The notes: generated by a model from the sequence alone, not told the origin. Positions 8,745-18,370 are shown, counted from the stretch's first letter. The stretch is DNA of 64,000 nucleotides from Cytobacillus solani (GCF_001420595.1 NZ_LJIX01000006.1:3395058-3459057), one strand, 5' to 3'. Numbers and translations are program-made.

Positions 8745-10083
8745 GGTAATCCCCCATTTCATTTACAAATGTATCAATTTCTTCTTTTGTTCTTAGTTCA
8801 GTGACAGCAACTAACATATGATTCTTTAGATCTGAATAATCACGGCCTAAATCATAGCCGCCAATCATCCCTTTTTCAAGCAGCTTTTTATTTACATCTT
8901 TAACAGACGCATTTAACTTCACCACAAATTCATTGAAGGAAGGACCTTCAAACGCAATCTCAAACCCTTTGGTCTTAAATGCTTCCTTCGCATAGTGTGC
9001 TTTTTGGATGTTGGAGATAGCCATTTCTTTCACGCCATTTTTTCCAAGAGCTGTCATTGCAACAGATGCAGCCAAAGCATTTAATGCTTGGTTTGAACAA
9101 ATATTAGATGTTGCTTTATCACGGCGAATATGCTGCTCACGTGCTTGAAGAGTAAGGACAAAACCGCGGCGTCCTTCTTCATCAACTGTTTGACCAACAA
9201 GACGACCCGGAACCTTCCTCATCAATTTATTTGTTACAGCGAAATAACCGCAGTGTGGACCACCGAATGCAGTTGGGATACCAAATGGCTGAGCATCACC
9301 GGCAACAATATCTGCACCCAATTTCCCTGGAGGTGTTAATGCCCCAAGAGACAGCGGATTGCTTGAAACAACAAACAATGATTTCTGTGCGTGAATGATT
9401 TCTTCAAGCTCTTTTAACGGTTCAATACGGCCAAAAAAGTTCGGATACTGAACAATGACCGAGGCGATTTCATCATTGATCATGTCTTTTAAAGCAGCAA
9501 CATCTGTAATTCCATCCTTGTGCGGAATTTCTATTACTTCAATATATTGGCCCTTTGCATAGGTTTTCACCACTTCTTTTGCTTCTGGATGAACAGCGCT
9601 TGAAATGAGCACTTTTTTGCGGCGTGTTTGCCCTGCACTAAGCATCGCTGCTTCAGCCAAAGCCGTTCCTCCATCGTACATAGAAGAGTTCGCTACATCC
9701 ATCCCCGTTAATTCGCAGATCATGGACTGGAATTCAAAAATTGCTTGCAGCTCTCCCTGTGAAATTTCAGGCTGATATGGCGTATAAGCTGTGTAAAATT
9801 CAGAACGTGATAACACATGGTCGACAATTACTGGCATATAGTGATCATAGACACCTGCACCTAGAAAGGATGTATGGCTTCTTAAATCGGCATTTTTTTG
9901 TGCCATTTGTGTAAGTTCTTTCATTAATGCCGTTTCTGTTTTCTTCGGTTTAATGTTATATTCCCCTTTAAATCTTACACGTTCAGGAATATCACTGAAT
10001 AATTCATCAATTGAGTTGACTCCGATTGTTTCGAGCATTTCTTGCTTATCAGTCTCTGTCATCGGTAAGTAGCGATGTTTCAT
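8737..10083 (-). CDS. gcvPA: Glycine dehydrogenase (decarboxylating) subunit 1
   Basis: A 448-residue protein beginning [12 protein letters not shown], the usual GcvPA start, with GGAGAGGAG in front. An upstream ATG in the same frame would add 19 residues overlapping gcvT and is not credible. It has the aminotransferase-like fold but lacks the PLP lysine and works only as a heterodimer with GcvPB. Landmarks include [13 protein letters not shown] and GGPHCGYFA. Middle gene of the operon, 16 bases after gcvT. Confidence 0.95.
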   Translation of the reverse strand: MKHRYLPMTETDKQEMLETIGVNSIDELFSDIPERVRFKGEYNIKPKKTETALMKELTQMAQKNADLRSHTSFLGAGVYDHYMPVIVDHVLSRSEFYTAYTPYQPEISQGELQAIFEFQSMICELTGMDVANSSMYDGGTALAEAAMLSAGQTRRKKVLISSAVHPEAKEVVKTYAKGQYIEVIEIPHKDGITDVAALKDMINDEIASVIVQYPNFFGRIEPLKELEEIIHAQKSLFVVSSNPLSLGALTPPGKLGADIVAGDAQPFGIPTAFGGPHCGYFAVTNKLMRKVPGRLVGQTVDEEGRRGFVLTLQAREQHIRRDKATSNICSNQALNALAASVAMTALGKNGVKEMAISNIQKAHYAKEAFKTKGFEIAFEGPSFNEFVVKLNASVKDVNKKLLEKGMIGGYDLGRDYSDLKNHMLVAVTELRTKEEIDTFVNEMGDYHA

Positions 10084-10099
10084 TGTTATATCTCCTCTC

Positions 10100-11206
10100 C
10101 TATTTTTTCTCTCTTTTATAGAAAGGCGTAGCCGCCACAACAGCTTTCAAGCGTTTTCCGCGTATTTCAACTTCTACTTCAGAACCAATATCTGTATGTT
10201 CTGTTTTTAATAGAGCGAGGCCAATGTTTTTCTTTAATGTAGGTGATTGTGTACCTGTAGTCACTTCGCCAATTTGTTCATCGCCTTTATATACAGGATA
10301 GCCGTGACGAGGAATCCCGCGGTCAATCATTTCAATCCCTGCTAATTTTCTTGGTAAACCCTTCTCTTTTTGAGCGGCAAGTGCTTCTTTTCCAATAAAA
10401 TCTGCTTCTTTTTGTACTTTAACCGCGAAGCCAATTCCTGCTTCAAGAGGAGAAATTTCTGGTGATAATTCTTGCCCATATAGAGCAAGATTGGCTTCGA
10501 AGCGCAATGTATCACGAGCTCCTAAACCACAAGGGAGAACTCCTTCATCCTTACCAGCTTCTAAAATATCTTTCCAGATTGCCACAACGTCTTTAGCATC
10601 GCAATATATTTCAAAGCCGTCCTCACCTGTATAGCCAGTTCTAGAAACAAGTGCTTTCTTTCCATTTAAATCTACATTCTCCTGAAATTTAAAGAAACCA
10701 ATATCAGCTAAATTTATGTCTCCTGCAAGCTTTTGCAGTATTTCCTCAGCCAATGGGCCTTGGATTGCCACCTGAGCCGTTTCATCTGAAAGATTTTTTA
10801 GCTCCACATTGCCTTCAAGATGCTCTTCTAGCCATTTATAATCTTTTTCAATATTTGATGCGTTCACAACAAGTAAATAGTGATTATCTTCTAATTTGTA
10901 AACGAGCAAATCATCAACAGTTCCGCCATTTTCATAACACATAGCTGTATACTGGGCTGCTGAGTTTTTTAATTTTGAGATGTCATTCGTCATCATTTTT
11001 TGAAGGTATGAAAGGCTGTCAGAACCCTTTACTTCAATTTCACCCATATGGGATACATCAAACAAACCAGCTTTTGTTCTTACTGCTTCATGCTCTTCTT
11101 TGATGCTTGAAAACTGAACAGGCAGATCCCAGCCTCCAAAGTCGATTGTCTTTGCACCATAGTCTTTGTAAACATCAAATAATGGTGTTCGTTTTAACTG
11201 TGACAT
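10100..11206 (-). CDS. gcvT: Aminomethyltransferase (glycine cleavage T-protein)
   Basis: A 368-residue protein of normal length. It transfers the aminomethyl carbon from lipoyl-GcvH to tetrahydrofolate and releases ammonia. Recognised by [10 protein letters not shown] near residue 50, the folate-site stretch [13 protein letters not shown] at about 196-208 and GLGARDTLR. First gene of the operon, controlled by the glycine riboswitch upstream; GGGGGACG precedes its ATG. Confidence 0.96.
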   Translation of the reverse strand: MSQLKRTPLFDVYKDYGAKTIDFGGWDLPVQFSSIKEEHEAVRTKAGLFDVSHMGEIEVKGSDSLSYLQKMMTNDISKLKNSAAQYTAMCYENGGTVDDLLVYKLEDNHYLLVVNASNIEKDYKWLEEHLEGNVELKNLSDETAQVAIQGPLAEEILQKLAGDINLADIGFFKFQENVDLNGKKALVSRTGYTGEDGFEIYCDAKDVVAIWKDILEAGKDEGVLPCGLGARDTLRFEANLALYGQELSPEISPLEAGIGFAVKVQKEADFIGKEALAAQKEKGLPRKLAGIEMIDRGIPRHGYPVYKGDEQIGEVTTGTQSPTLKKNIGLALLKTEHTDIGSEVEVEIRGKRLKAVVAATPFYKREKK

Positions 11207-11261
11207 TTACTCGTCCCCCTTTAATCCTTTTGAAAGGTTTGAAAATTTACCTTACATCCAT

Positions 11262-11307
11262 AAAAAAAGACAGAGAATCCCCTCGTATCGTGAGAAGATC
11301 TCTGTCC
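11262..11307 (-). terminator. Riboswitch expression platform / intrinsic terminator before gcvT
   Basis: GACAGAGATC on the minus strand pairs with GATTCTCTGTC and is followed by seven T. It overlaps the 3' end of the second glycine aptamer, the usual layout when glycine binding frees the transcript from termination. Confidence 0.88.
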
Positions 11308-11545
11308 TTGCACCTGAAAGTTTACCGTTTACGGTTTTCCCCTTTGGTGGCTCATTTATCGAGAAAAGCGCAAGCACCTGGTCACCCTCAGGATGGCTTG
11401 TGACCTCGAGGGTTAGGCGCTGGAGCTAGACAATAAAAATGAGCTCTCTCCAGAGCTACGTCCAACAAGGGTTCTTTTGCCTGAGAGATTCACAATAAAT
11501 ATTGCTTGCTCCTTCGGCGCTACAAATGTAGTCTCTCCCCTTGCC
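11304..11545 (-). promoter_or_regulatory. Tandem glycine riboswitch controlling gcvT-gcvPA-gcvPB
   Basis: Read on the minus strand, the first aptamer (about 11460-11545) shows GGGGAGAGAC, GCGCCGAAGGAGCAAGC and CTCTCAGGCAAAAGAACC, the classic glycine aptamer blocks. The second (about 11304-11458) shows CTCTGGAGAGAGCTC, a peripheral stem closed by GCTCATTT/AAATGAGC, CACCAAAGGGG and CTTTCAGGTGCAAGGACAGAG. Two aptamers in tandem allow sensing of glycine to turn on its own degradation. The second aptamer's peripheral stem is enlarged by a repeat-like insert, annotated separately. Confidence 0.93.
11361..11431. repeat. Dispersed Bacillaceae-type hairpin repeat inside glycine aptamer 2
   Basis: Minus-strand reading begins GTCTAGCTCCAGCGCC, has ACCCTCGAGGTCACAAG against a CTGAGGGTGACC segment in the middle, and ends AGGTGCTTGCGCTTTTCTC. 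I recall this TAGCTCCAGCGCC...GCGCTTGCGCTTTTC pattern as a highly repeated intergenic element in many Bacillus-group genomes. It is self-complementary, so it forms an extended hairpin, and it lies wholly within the outer stem of the second aptamer, leaving the aptamer core intact. Confidence 0.65.
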
Positions 11546-11755
11546 TTCATCCGCATTTATAAAATTTTCCCAATTGGTTCATACTAAACGCAAATACCAA
11601 CTGAACGATTACGGAAAATAAAAGTAAACAATATTATTTCGATTAACTAAGTAAAGTGGCAAATTTCAAAACTTTCAAAGCTAATTTTATCCTACCATTA
11701 GAACCACTTTTGAGCAATGGGGAATTATTTTTCTCTTTTTAAGGAGTTGGATTAG

Positions 11756-13453
11756 ATGACAGTGCAAATAAATTTTGATTCTTCATGGCAAAATGAGTTT
11801 TTACATAGAATTGAAGAGGACGGACCATGGGGAAGCTGGGAGCTTTATAAACTAGCCATAGAAGTAGAAAATCATACAATCATTCCTGAATTTGAAGGAC
11901 TTCAGGCACCCAAGCATCTATCAAGCCTTATTCCTTTGCCACATCAACTGGAAGTGGCTAAACAGGTAGTAGAAAATATGAATGGAAAAGCGATTCTTGC
12001 TGATGAAGTTGGCTTGGGAAAAACGATAGAAGCTGGCTTGATCTTAAAAGAATATATGATTAGAGGACTAGTGAAAAAGGTGCTCATCCTTGTTCCTGCT
12101 TCTCTTGTCACACAGTGGGCCATCGAATTAAATTCAAAGTTTTTCATCCCTGCGATTGCACAGCGGAAAAGCTATGTATGGGAACAATGTGATGTGGTCG
12201 TATCTTCGATTGATACAGCTAAGCGAAATCCCCATAAGGATATTATCTATAATCAAGACTATGATTTAGTCATAATCGATGAAGCTCACAAACTGAAAAA
12301 CAATAAGACAAAAAACTATGAGTTTGTTCAAAAATTAAAAAAGAAATTCTGCCTGCTTCTGACCGCTACACCTATTCAGAATCGAATCAGTGAAATCTTT
12401 AACTTAGTTTCCCTATTAAAGCCTGGTCATTTAGGCAATGAAGCTGATTTCTATGAAAAATATCAAAAGGATTCACGATCACTGGATGATAATGAATATT
12501 TAAAAGAGCTTGTCAATAAAGTGATGATTCGAAACCGAAGAGCAGATACAGGGATTGAATGGACGAAACGAAATGTGGAAACATTGCCAATTGAATTTTC
12601 AAAGGAAGAAAGAGAGCTATATGAAGCAGTTACAAACCTTCGTGGAGATGGGAACTGGATGAGCTCAAGCCAATTTTCTGTTATGACCCTTCAACGGGAA
12701 GCATGCAGCAGCAGAGAGGCTGTTTTTTTCACATTAAGAAATATGCTCCAGAAAAAAGAAGAGCCTACAAAAGAATATCAGGATAAAATTCTATATTTAA
12801 TCACGAAGGTAGAAGAAGTTCAAAAGAATGCAAAAGCAGAAAAGGCACTGGAATTAATTAAGCAAATAAATGATAAAGTTATTATTTTTACTGAATATCG
12901 AGCCACACAAATGTATTTACAATGGTTTCTTAAGCAGCACGGAATTACATCAGTCCCTTTTAGAGGCGGATTCAGGCGTGGAAAAAAAGATTGGATGAGA
13001 GAGCTATTTCAAAAAAACGCTCAAGTTCTTATCGCTACGGAAGCGGGAGGAGAAGGCATTAACCTTCAATTTTGCAATCATATTATTAATTTCGATTTGC
13101 CATGGAATCCTATGCGGCTAGAACAAAGAATTGGGCGGATCCACCGGCTTGGACAGGAGAAAGATGTAAACATTTACAACTTCGCCATAAAGGATACAGT
13201 GGAGGAACATGTTCTGAAGCTATTGTATGAAAAAATACATCTTTTTGAAAAAGTAATTGGTGACTTAGATGATATTCTAACAAAGCTTGACTTCGGAAAT
13301 ATCGATGACCATCTTATCGACATTTTTGGCAAGTCTTCTTCAGAAGGTGAAATGAGAATAAAAATGGACAATTTAACTTCGATGATTCAATTTGCAGAAG
13401 AGATGAAAGCGGGTGAACAGCGTGCAGCAACAGGAAATTCAGCATTTTCTTGA
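11756..13453 (+). CDS. yqhH: SNF2/RapA-type DEAD-like helicase YqhH
   Basis: A 565-residue SWI2/SNF2 ATPase. Motif I LADEVGLGKT is at 81-90, motif II DEAH at 175-178, motif III LLTATPIQNR; the C-terminal helicase lobe has EAGGEGINLQF, the NFDLPWNP stretch and the final arginine motif QRIGRIHRLGQ. Such proteins translocate on DNA and remodel bound proteins, for example stalled RNA polymerase; the specific role of YqhH is not established. AAGGAG precedes the ATG. Its end overlaps yqhG. Confidence 0.92.
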   Translation: MTVQINFDSSWQNEFLHRIEEDGPWGSWELYKLAIEVENHTIIPEFEGLQAPKHLSSLIPLPHQLEVAKQVVENMNGKAILADEVGLGKTIEAGLILKEYMIRGLVKKVLILVPASLVTQWAIELNSKFFIPAIAQRKSYVWEQCDVVVSSIDTAKRNPHKDIIYNQDYDLVIIDEAHKLKNNKTKNYEFVQKLKKKFCLLLTATPIQNRISEIFNLVSLLKPGHLGNEADFYEKYQKDSRSLDDNEYLKELVNKVMIRNRRADTGIEWTKRNVETLPIEFSKEERELYEAVTNLRGDGNWMSSSQFSVMTLQREACSSREAVFFTLRNMLQKKEEPTKEYQDKILYLITKVEEVQKNAKAEKALELIKQINDKVIIFTEYRATQMYLQWFLKQHGITSVPFRGGFRRGKKDWMRELFQKNAQVLIATEAGGEGINLQFCNHIINFDLPWNPMRLEQRIGRIHRLGQEKDVNIYNFAIKDTVEEHVLKLLYEKIHLFEKVIGDLDDILTKLDFGNIDDHLIDIFGKSSSEGEMRIKMDNLTSMIQFAEEMKAGEQRAATGNSAFS

Positions 13454-14234
13454 AAGGTATTTTCATGCAAACTACTGTGAGATGATTGAGTCGGGACCTG
13501 GCTATCTAACTGTACAATTAACAATTGAGCTAGACAAACAGCTAATGAATCGACCATTCTACTGGCATTATCTAGAAAAAACAGGTGGCATTCCGAATCC
13601 GTTGCAGCTGACTATGATCACAAATCCTGAAGCTGCCCCAAAAGCATTAAAAGGGGAAACGATCCACTTTGGCTCTCCACGGCTGCATCAAATTTTCGAA
13701 TCTACGAAGAAGCTCGCAGGCTATATTCGTTTATATGAAAAACATAAAAATACATTTGGGCAGCAAACCCCTTTACGTCCATGGCTTGGGATGAACGTTC
13801 GTATCTCCTACCAATGTGATCGCAAAAGAGATGTATTCAGGTCGATCGGATTACAATTAATCAATGGACAAATGGTGGAGGGTTTTCATGACAAGCTTTT
13901 GGAACTAGAGCTCACGCCTAAAATTCCTGACTACTCCTTTACCTTATCCCCTTTAATCATGCCCAAAAGCGGAATGATTAGGATTCAGCATTTTTTACAA
14001 AATGAAATAGATAAAGAGGATCACACATGGGCAGAAGAAGCGACAGCACGCTGGGAGAAGGATTTGAATTTGCTTGAACATTTTTATAAAGAAATGGAAG
14101 AAAAGGAAGAAAGCTATGAAATTGAAAAAACAGCTTTAAAGGAGCAATATGAACCAAGAATAAATATATCGATCATTAATGGCGGGTTATTTTATTTGAC
14201 AGAAAATGCATTCCAGCGTTCAATTGTGAGTTAA
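13422..14234 (+). CDS. yqhG: YqhG family protein, function unknown
   Basis: A 270-residue soluble protein. I place the start at GTG 13422 (MQQQEIQHFLERYF) because AGCGGGTG stands six bases before it and the family begins this way; an upstream GTG at 13413 would add three residues. The gene overlaps the end of yqhH in another frame, as in B. subtilis, so the two are translated together. The C-terminal third (about 205-250) is strongly charged and probably coiled coil. No catalytic motif is visible. Confidence 0.85.
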   Translation: MQQQEIQHFLERYFHANYCEMIESGPGYLTVQLTIELDKQLMNRPFYWHYLEKTGGIPNPLQLTMITNPEAAPKALKGETIHFGSPRLHQIFESTKKLAGYIRLYEKHKNTFGQQTPLRPWLGMNVRISYQCDRKRDVFRSIGLQLINGQMVEGFHDKLLELELTPKIPDYSFTLSPLIMPKSGMIRIQHFLQNEIDKEDHTWAEEATARWEKDLNLLEHFYKEMEEKEESYEIEKTALKEQYEPRINISIINGGLFYLTENAFQRSIVS

Positions 14235-14267
14235 AAAGAAACCGGCCACGATCGGCCGGTTTCTTTT
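14235..14267. terminator. Bidirectional terminator between yqhG and yqzE
   Basis: AAAGAAACCGGCC pairs with GGCCGGTTTCTTT; a strong GC-rich stem flanked by A and T runs between two converging genes. Confidence 0.92.
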
Positions 14268-14271
14268 CTAA

Positions 14272-14454
14272 TTATTTTCTTTTGAACAAAGCATAAAGGG
14301 CATATGGAATAATTCCAAACCATTTCAATAAAAAAGGCTCTTTTGTATTCTTTTTTTCTATCCGGTATTTTTTCCGTTCATCCTTTGGCTGATCGATATA
14401 TTTGACTACTGTCTGCGTAATGTATTTTACATAATCATTTGATTTCATTGCCAT
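14272..14454 (-). CDS. yqzE: YqzE family small protein
   Basis: A 60-residue basic protein ending in a hydrophobic stretch (WFGIIPYALYALF) and RK. The start MAMKSNDYVKYITQ and the length match YqzE, which follows the comG operon in B. subtilis and is expressed with competence genes there. Function unknown; the C-terminal hydrophobic segment may associate with membrane. Confidence 0.85.
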   Translation of the reverse strand: MAMKSNDYVKYITQTVVKYIDQPKDERKKYRIEKKNTKEPFLLKWFGIIPYALYALFKRK

Positions 14455-14515
14455 ACACCTGCACTTAGCTGATTTCTATTAAATAAATCCAGACTACACG
14501 TCCAAGTATGCCCCT

Positions 14516-15019
14516 TTATTGCAAATTTAAACAGGCGACAATTTCTTTTACCACCTCACTGATTCCTTTTCCAGTCGTATTAATTATATTATCTGCAGCC
14601 TGTTTGTATATTGGCAGCCTTTCTTTATAAAGTGTTCCTATCCTTTCTAGTTTATCCCCTCTAAGCAATGGTCTTGTTTCGTCTCGTTCAAGTCGTTTTG
14701 CGATTTCCTCTTCACTCGCAAATAGGAAAATCACGATTCCTTGTTCTTTTAATAACTTCCTATTTTCATTCTTGCAGACAATACCTCCACCTGTTGTAAT
14801 AATTGTATCTTCTACAGGCAGTTCTCCTAATATTCTAGTCTCACATGCCCGAAAATACGCCTCCCCTTGCCGCTCGAATATTTCACTGATTGTAAGTGCT
14901 TCTTTCTTTTCGATTTCTTCATCTGTATCAAAAACCGGCATCTTCAAGTATTCACCCAGTGCTTTTCCAATCGTCGTTTTTCCTGCCCCCATAAATCCAG
15001 TCAAATAGATTGATTTCAT
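14516..15019 (-). CDS. aroK: Shikimate kinase
   Basis: A 167-residue P-loop kinase. It phosphorylates shikimate to shikimate 3-phosphate in the chorismate pathway. Walker A GFMGAGKTT is at 8-16; DTDEEIEK and TGGGIV carry the shikimate-binding residues, and the lid arginines are in RDETRPLL. It lies 14 bases after comGG on the same strand, between comGG and yqzE, so it may be read from the comG operon as well as from its own promoter. Confidence 0.94.
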   Translation of the reverse strand: MKSIYLTGFMGAGKTTIGKALGEYLKMPVFDTDEEIEKKEALTISEIFERQGEAYFRACETRILGELPVEDTIITTGGGIVCKNENRKLLKEQGIVIFLFASEEEIAKRLERDETRPLLRGDKLERIGTLYKERLPIYKQAADNIINTTGKGISEVVKEIVACLNLQ

Positions 15020-15033
15020 TCACAAATCCCCAC

Positions 15034-15417
15034 TCAATTTTTTTCATTCCATTTTATCATTTTCTGAAGATCTTTGTCATAGTAACCGGTTCCTTCAATT
15101 TCTGGAAGATCCTTTATTTTTAACATAAATGTCACCCGATATAGGCTGTCTGTTACTTTTATGGTATGATAATTCACTTCCCCTGCTGTGAACGAATATA
15201 CTCCTGATACCTCCCCACTTTCTTCCTCTAAAAATCGTTCTTCCGTCCATTTCACCGCACTTAAATAATAATATTCCTGTTTTAACATCGTTACTGATTC
15301 ATTATTCATTTTTCTCTCAGACACATATAATTCAAGCTGAATGGAGAGCACAACGAAAGCTAGGAGAATCACACAAAAAGTTAGCGGATAAGAAAAACCT
15401 TTTTCATTCCGGATCAT
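15034..15417 (-). CDS. comGG: Minor pseudopilin ComGG
   Basis: A 127-residue protein from the start MIRNEKGFSYPLTF at 15417; the frame is open further upstream but that part overlaps comGF and is not pilin-like. A short charged leader KGF is followed by one hydrophobic helix (about 9-30). ComGG is a minor component of the transformation pseudopilus and lacks a standard prepilin cleavage site in this family. Seventh and last comG gene. Confidence 0.88.
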   Translation of the reverse strand: MIRNEKGFSYPLTFCVILLAFVVLSIQLELYVSERKMNNESVTMLKQEYYYLSAVKWTEERFLEEESGEVSGVYSFTAGEVNYHTIKVTDSLYRVTFMLKIKDLPEIEGTGYYDKDLQKMIKWNEKN

Positions 15418-15886
15418 CGTCTGCCTCCAAATCGAGAAATGAAATGAAGGAGGCAGCATGCTGTTGCTGGAATAAATCATTTACAGTCAACCGGAAGCCG
15501 TCTTTTAACTCATCGAAACAGACTGTTTCCACTTGCTGAAAGACAATTTCATGACCCTTTTCATCTACTCTTCGCCTAATATTTGACCCATGCTTATCAA
15601 ACTGGATACTTTGTCCATCCTTCCATAAAATAATCCTGTCATTAAATACATACATCTCATCAGATAGCCGAACTTCCTTTTTCAATTGCTGCACAAAAAC
15701 ATGCCATTCCATTATTTTATTTCTTGCTTCAAACTGTTCATTTTGGAAAAGGTACTTAAAGCTAAGAGGAAAAAAGGACACAATTAAGAGAAAAATGGAG
15801 AATGCATAAAGCATTTCTACCATCGTAAAGCCTTTATCATTAAAATGTTTCACACTTTTTATAGGGCTGTTGAAGAAGATCTTCAT
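15404..15886 (-). CDS. comGF: Minor pseudopilin ComGF
   Basis: About 160 residues from ATG 15886 (MKIFFNSPIK); the leader FNDKGFTMVEMLYAFSIFLL carries a type IV prepilin peptidase site (G-F) followed by a hydrophobic helix. The open frame runs further upstream through comGE, so the start is chosen for the position of the leader. It overlaps comGE by 47 bases and comGG by 14. Confidence 0.85.
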   Translation of the reverse strand: MKIFFNSPIKSVKHFNDKGFTMVEMLYAFSIFLLIVSFFPLSFKYLFQNEQFEARNKIMEWHVFVQQLKKEVRLSDEMYVFNDRIILWKDGQSIQFDKHGSNIRRRVDEKGHEIVFQQVETVCFDELKDGFRLTVNDLFQQQHAASFISFLDLEADDDPE

Positions 15887-16172
15887 ATTTAATGCATACC
15901 TCCATATTAGCGGTTTCCCCATTTCCATTTTGAAAGATCTCATATACAGTTTGATTAACAACAATTGTTTCAGTGGCTGGATATACCGCTTTCTTCTTCG
16001 CATCTATTAAACTTTCGTATAAAATCTTAGCAGCAAAGAATTCCTGTCTTACTTGGAGAGATTGATTAACTGCTTGAATAATCAATGGAAAAAGAACACT
16101 GGCTATGACTAGCCATGCAGAAAGAGTTAATAATAATTCTGCCAAAAAAAATCCGTCATTCTTTCGCCACAT
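15840..16172 (-). CDS. comGE: Minor pseudopilin ComGE
   Basis: A 110-residue protein starting at ATG 16172 (MWRKNDGFFLAELLL), with AAAGGGGAG seven bases upstream; an ATG six codons earlier has no site. The leader NDGFFLAE and hydrophobic helix mark it as a type IV pilin-like protein. It overlaps comGD by 17 bases. Confidence 0.86.
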   Translation of the reverse strand: MWRKNDGFFLAELLLTLSAWLVIASVLFPLIIQAVNQSLQVRQEFFAAKILYESLIDAKKKAVYPATETIVVNQTVYEIFQNGNGETANMEVCIKYEDLLQQPYKKCETF

Positions 16173-16596
16173 AAAATCTCCCCTTTCCAATTAAGAAGGT
16201 CATTCTGTAACGAACTTTATCAACGATGATAATAAAGGAGCCAAATCGATTGATATTCCCATTAGGATGATATTGAAAAAAAAGCTTCATCGTGCCTTCC
16301 CTTATCGTAATTGCTTCAGGGATGTCCCTTTCGATTAAGAAGCCTTTATTATGCCCCTCACGCAAATAGTAGTAATTTTCCTCTGGAAGGATATGAACAG
16401 TGATCAAAATCTGATGTGACATGGCATATTGCTGTCCATATAATAAGTCTGCTTTTAATTGGCTAATAAATTGCTGTTTTTCAAGAGAGACAAATTGAGC
16501 TTTTAACAGGATGGCAGAAACAGAGGCGATAATGAGGAATACGCTAAGTACAAAGAGGGACTCTAATAATGTAAAGCCATCTTCTGTGTTATTCAT
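16156..16596 (-). CDS. comGD: Minor pseudopilin ComGD
   Basis: A 146-residue prepilin: EDGFTLLESLFVLSVFLI is a textbook prepilin leader, cleaved after the glycine by ComC, and followed by a hydrophobic helix. The rest is a pilin head. It overlaps comGC by 8 bases, in keeping with translational coupling along the operon. Confidence 0.9.
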   Translation of the reverse strand: MNNTEDGFTLLESLFVLSVFLIIASVSAILLKAQFVSLEKQQFISQLKADLLYGQQYAMSHQILITVHILPEENYYYLREGHNKGFLIERDIPEAITIREGTMKLFFQYHPNGNINRFGSFIIIVDKVRYRMTFLIGKGRFYVAKE

Positions 16597-16924
16597 TTGT
16601 AGAAGATTCCTTTTGTTTCGAGGACACTTTTCCGTCTGTAATCACAATGGCTTCTCCATTTGGACACGTTGTTTCATTCTCGTTTAAATATTTTTCATCC
16701 ACTAATGCTTTTATATCTGCAGGGGGCTTTTTATGTTCAATTTCATATGCCTGTACTTGGGCTTGAACCATCTTTACAAAAGCTTCACATCCCTTTTTAT
16801 TGATGTTTCCATTATGCTTCGTAATATTCGGTATTGTAATAATCAGCAGAACTGATATAACAAGAAGGACAATCATCATCTCCAGCAATGTAAATCCTTT
16901 TTCACCTTTTAGTCGTTTTGTCAT
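16589..16924 (-). CDS. comGC: Major pseudopilin ComGC
   Basis: A 111-residue major pilin of the transformation pseudopilus. Start MTKRLKGEKGFTLLEMMIVL at 16924 gives the class leader with cleavage between G and F; the frame is open for 47 more codons within comGB but that is not part of the protein. Two cysteines (KKGCEAF, ETTCPNG) fit the known intramolecular disulfide. The ATG overlaps the comGB stop by one base, with GGAGGG in front. Confidence 0.92.
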   Translation of the reverse strand: MTKRLKGEKGFTLLEMMIVLLVISVLLIITIPNITKHNGNINKKGCEAFVKMVQAQVQAYEIEHKKPPADIKALVDEKYLNENETTCPNGEAIVITDGKVSSKQKESSTNE

Positions 16925-17955
16925 TAAAATCCCTCCAATAGATGGAACATTGGTAATAATACAGCTAAATACATAGATACAATTAAAAAGCCAATAAATA
17001 CATACAAACATGGCTGGATCGTTTTTAACATTTTTTCCGTTCTTTCCTCTAAGAGGTTTAAACAATATCGGCTAAAAAAGAATAGCTCTTGGTCTAATTT
17101 TCCATTCCTTTGTCCGTGCCTAATAATATGAGCAAGCTCTCTTTCAAAAAATGGATAACTAATTAAAATGTCCTCAAGCTTATCGCCCTTTCGTAAACCA
17201 TGCTTTAATTCCCTACCTAGCTCTTTGTAAAGTGGCTGTTTATCATTGTTTTCAAATAAGCTTAGTGCTTCATGAACAGATAATCCTCCAGCTAACAAAT
17301 AACTAATTTGTACGGAAAAATAATGGGTATAAAACAATTTGAAAAATATCCCGATTACCGGAAGGGAGACTAGCATTTTCTTTTGTCCGATTTGAGAAAA
17401 ATGACGGAATCTGAAGAAGTAGTAGCATAGGAGAAGCAGGAATAAAAAGAGGATCCCTATCGTTAGGTACGGCAATAGTTCTCCAAATGTGGAAACAACC
17501 TTTGTGAAAAAATTAGGCTTGAGGCTCATTGAGATAAACAGCGAGGAAAATCTCGGCAATATAATTCTCTCAACAAATATAAATAAGACAGCAGTTATAA
17601 AGATTAAAAATAAAGGATATACAAACAATTTCTTTAGCTTTTCAAAATCTCTATCCCTCTTCAGCATCATTTCACTTCCATCTTGAAAGGCTGCAGCTAA
17701 CCCCCCATGCTGCTCAGCAAAATACACATAGCCAATCAGATGCTGATTAAAGTGGAGTTTAGCCAAAACTTGATAAAAAGGATAGCCTTCTCTTAAATCT
17801 GCTAGACATTGACTAAGCTCAAGCTTCTTTTTATTTGGCATTTGATATAATAGAGACTCAATTGCTTCTGATAAAGGATAGCCTCTAGTAAGCAATTCAC
17901 CCATTCGTTTTAAAAACTGGCATTGCTCCTGCAAACTCCACTTACGTTTGATCAT
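16924..17955 (-). CDS. comGB: Competence membrane platform protein ComGB
   Basis: A 343-residue GspF/PilC-type protein from MIKRKWSLQEQ at 17955. Two T2SSF domains (about 15-135 and 215-335) each end in hydrophobic helices, including segments near 110-130, 160-185 and 315-340. It is the inner-membrane base of the pseudopilus on which the ATPase ComGA acts. It overlaps the end of comGA by 14 bases. Confidence 0.92.
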   Translation of the reverse strand: MIKRKWSLQEQCQFLKRMGELLTRGYPLSEAIESLLYQMPNKKKLELSQCLADLREGYPFYQVLAKLHFNQHLIGYVYFAEQHGGLAAAFQDGSEMMLKRDRDFEKLKKLFVYPLFLIFITAVLFIFVERIILPRFSSLFISMSLKPNFFTKVVSTFGELLPYLTIGILFLFLLLLCYYFFRFRHFSQIGQKKMLVSLPVIGIFFKLFYTHYFSVQISYLLAGGLSVHEALSLFENNDKQPLYKELGRELKHGLRKGDKLEDILISYPFFERELAHIIRHGQRNGKLDQELFFFSRYCLNLLEERTEKMLKTIQPCLYVFIGFLIVSMYLAVLLPMFHLLEGF

Positions 17956-18316
17956 GCTCAAGCACCCACCGCTCATATTCTGTTTCTTTAATAAAACCAA
18001 GTGCTATTCCCTTTTTAATGATATCCTTTAAGTTTCGGTATTTAATAACAGCCTCTTCACCTCTCGCCACTTTCATAGAGGCATTTAATGCCCTCCCAGT
18101 TAAAAGCTCAAAAATACTTGCTCTTTTCAATCTGCCATAGCAATAGCAGTATGGGGAACATTCCCCCTTACAAAACGGACAGGATAATTCCACAAGTCTC
18201 TGCGCGGTTACAGCAACAAGGGTCTGTTCTATTTCTACTGCATCCACACCAAATTCACTCAACCTGTAAATCGCTCCTCTAGCATCCCTCGTATGCATCG
18301 TTGAAAGAACTAAATG
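17942..18316 (-). pseudogene. comGA: comGA, 3' part (cut off by prophage insertion)
   Basis: Encodes the C-terminal third of the competence traffic ATPase, from HLVLSTMHTRDARGAIYR through the cysteine cluster CPFCKGECSPYC to the stop. Upstream of the core the frame runs into phage DNA (MPINITA), so this half has only an accidental start. Joined at the core to the part at 60988-61686 it restores a single frame of 356 codons plus stop, the expected ComGA size. While the prophage is integrated, comGB to comGG are also cut off from their normal promoter. Confidence 0.95.
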
Positions 18317-18339
18317 CGCAGTTATGTTAATAGGCACAT
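18296..18339. other. attL, left prophage junction
   Basis: Host comGA sequence meets phage sequence at AACTAAATG (18308-18316); attR has AACTAGATG (60982-60990), one mismatch. The phage half-site ends with TTAATAGGCACAT (18327-18339), the exact inverse of ATGTGCCTATTAA in attR. Counting from the T|G step of the shared ATG, this arm begins 12 bases away in both junctions. Confidence 0.85.
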
Positions 18340-18370
18340 ATAATACTATTTTTGTACTGTAAAAGATAAA

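Noticed and set aside
18317-18337. Start codon MPIN in front of the comGA 3' part
   Set aside because: These codons are phage sequence at attL; they only happen to be in frame. The true gene starts at 61686.
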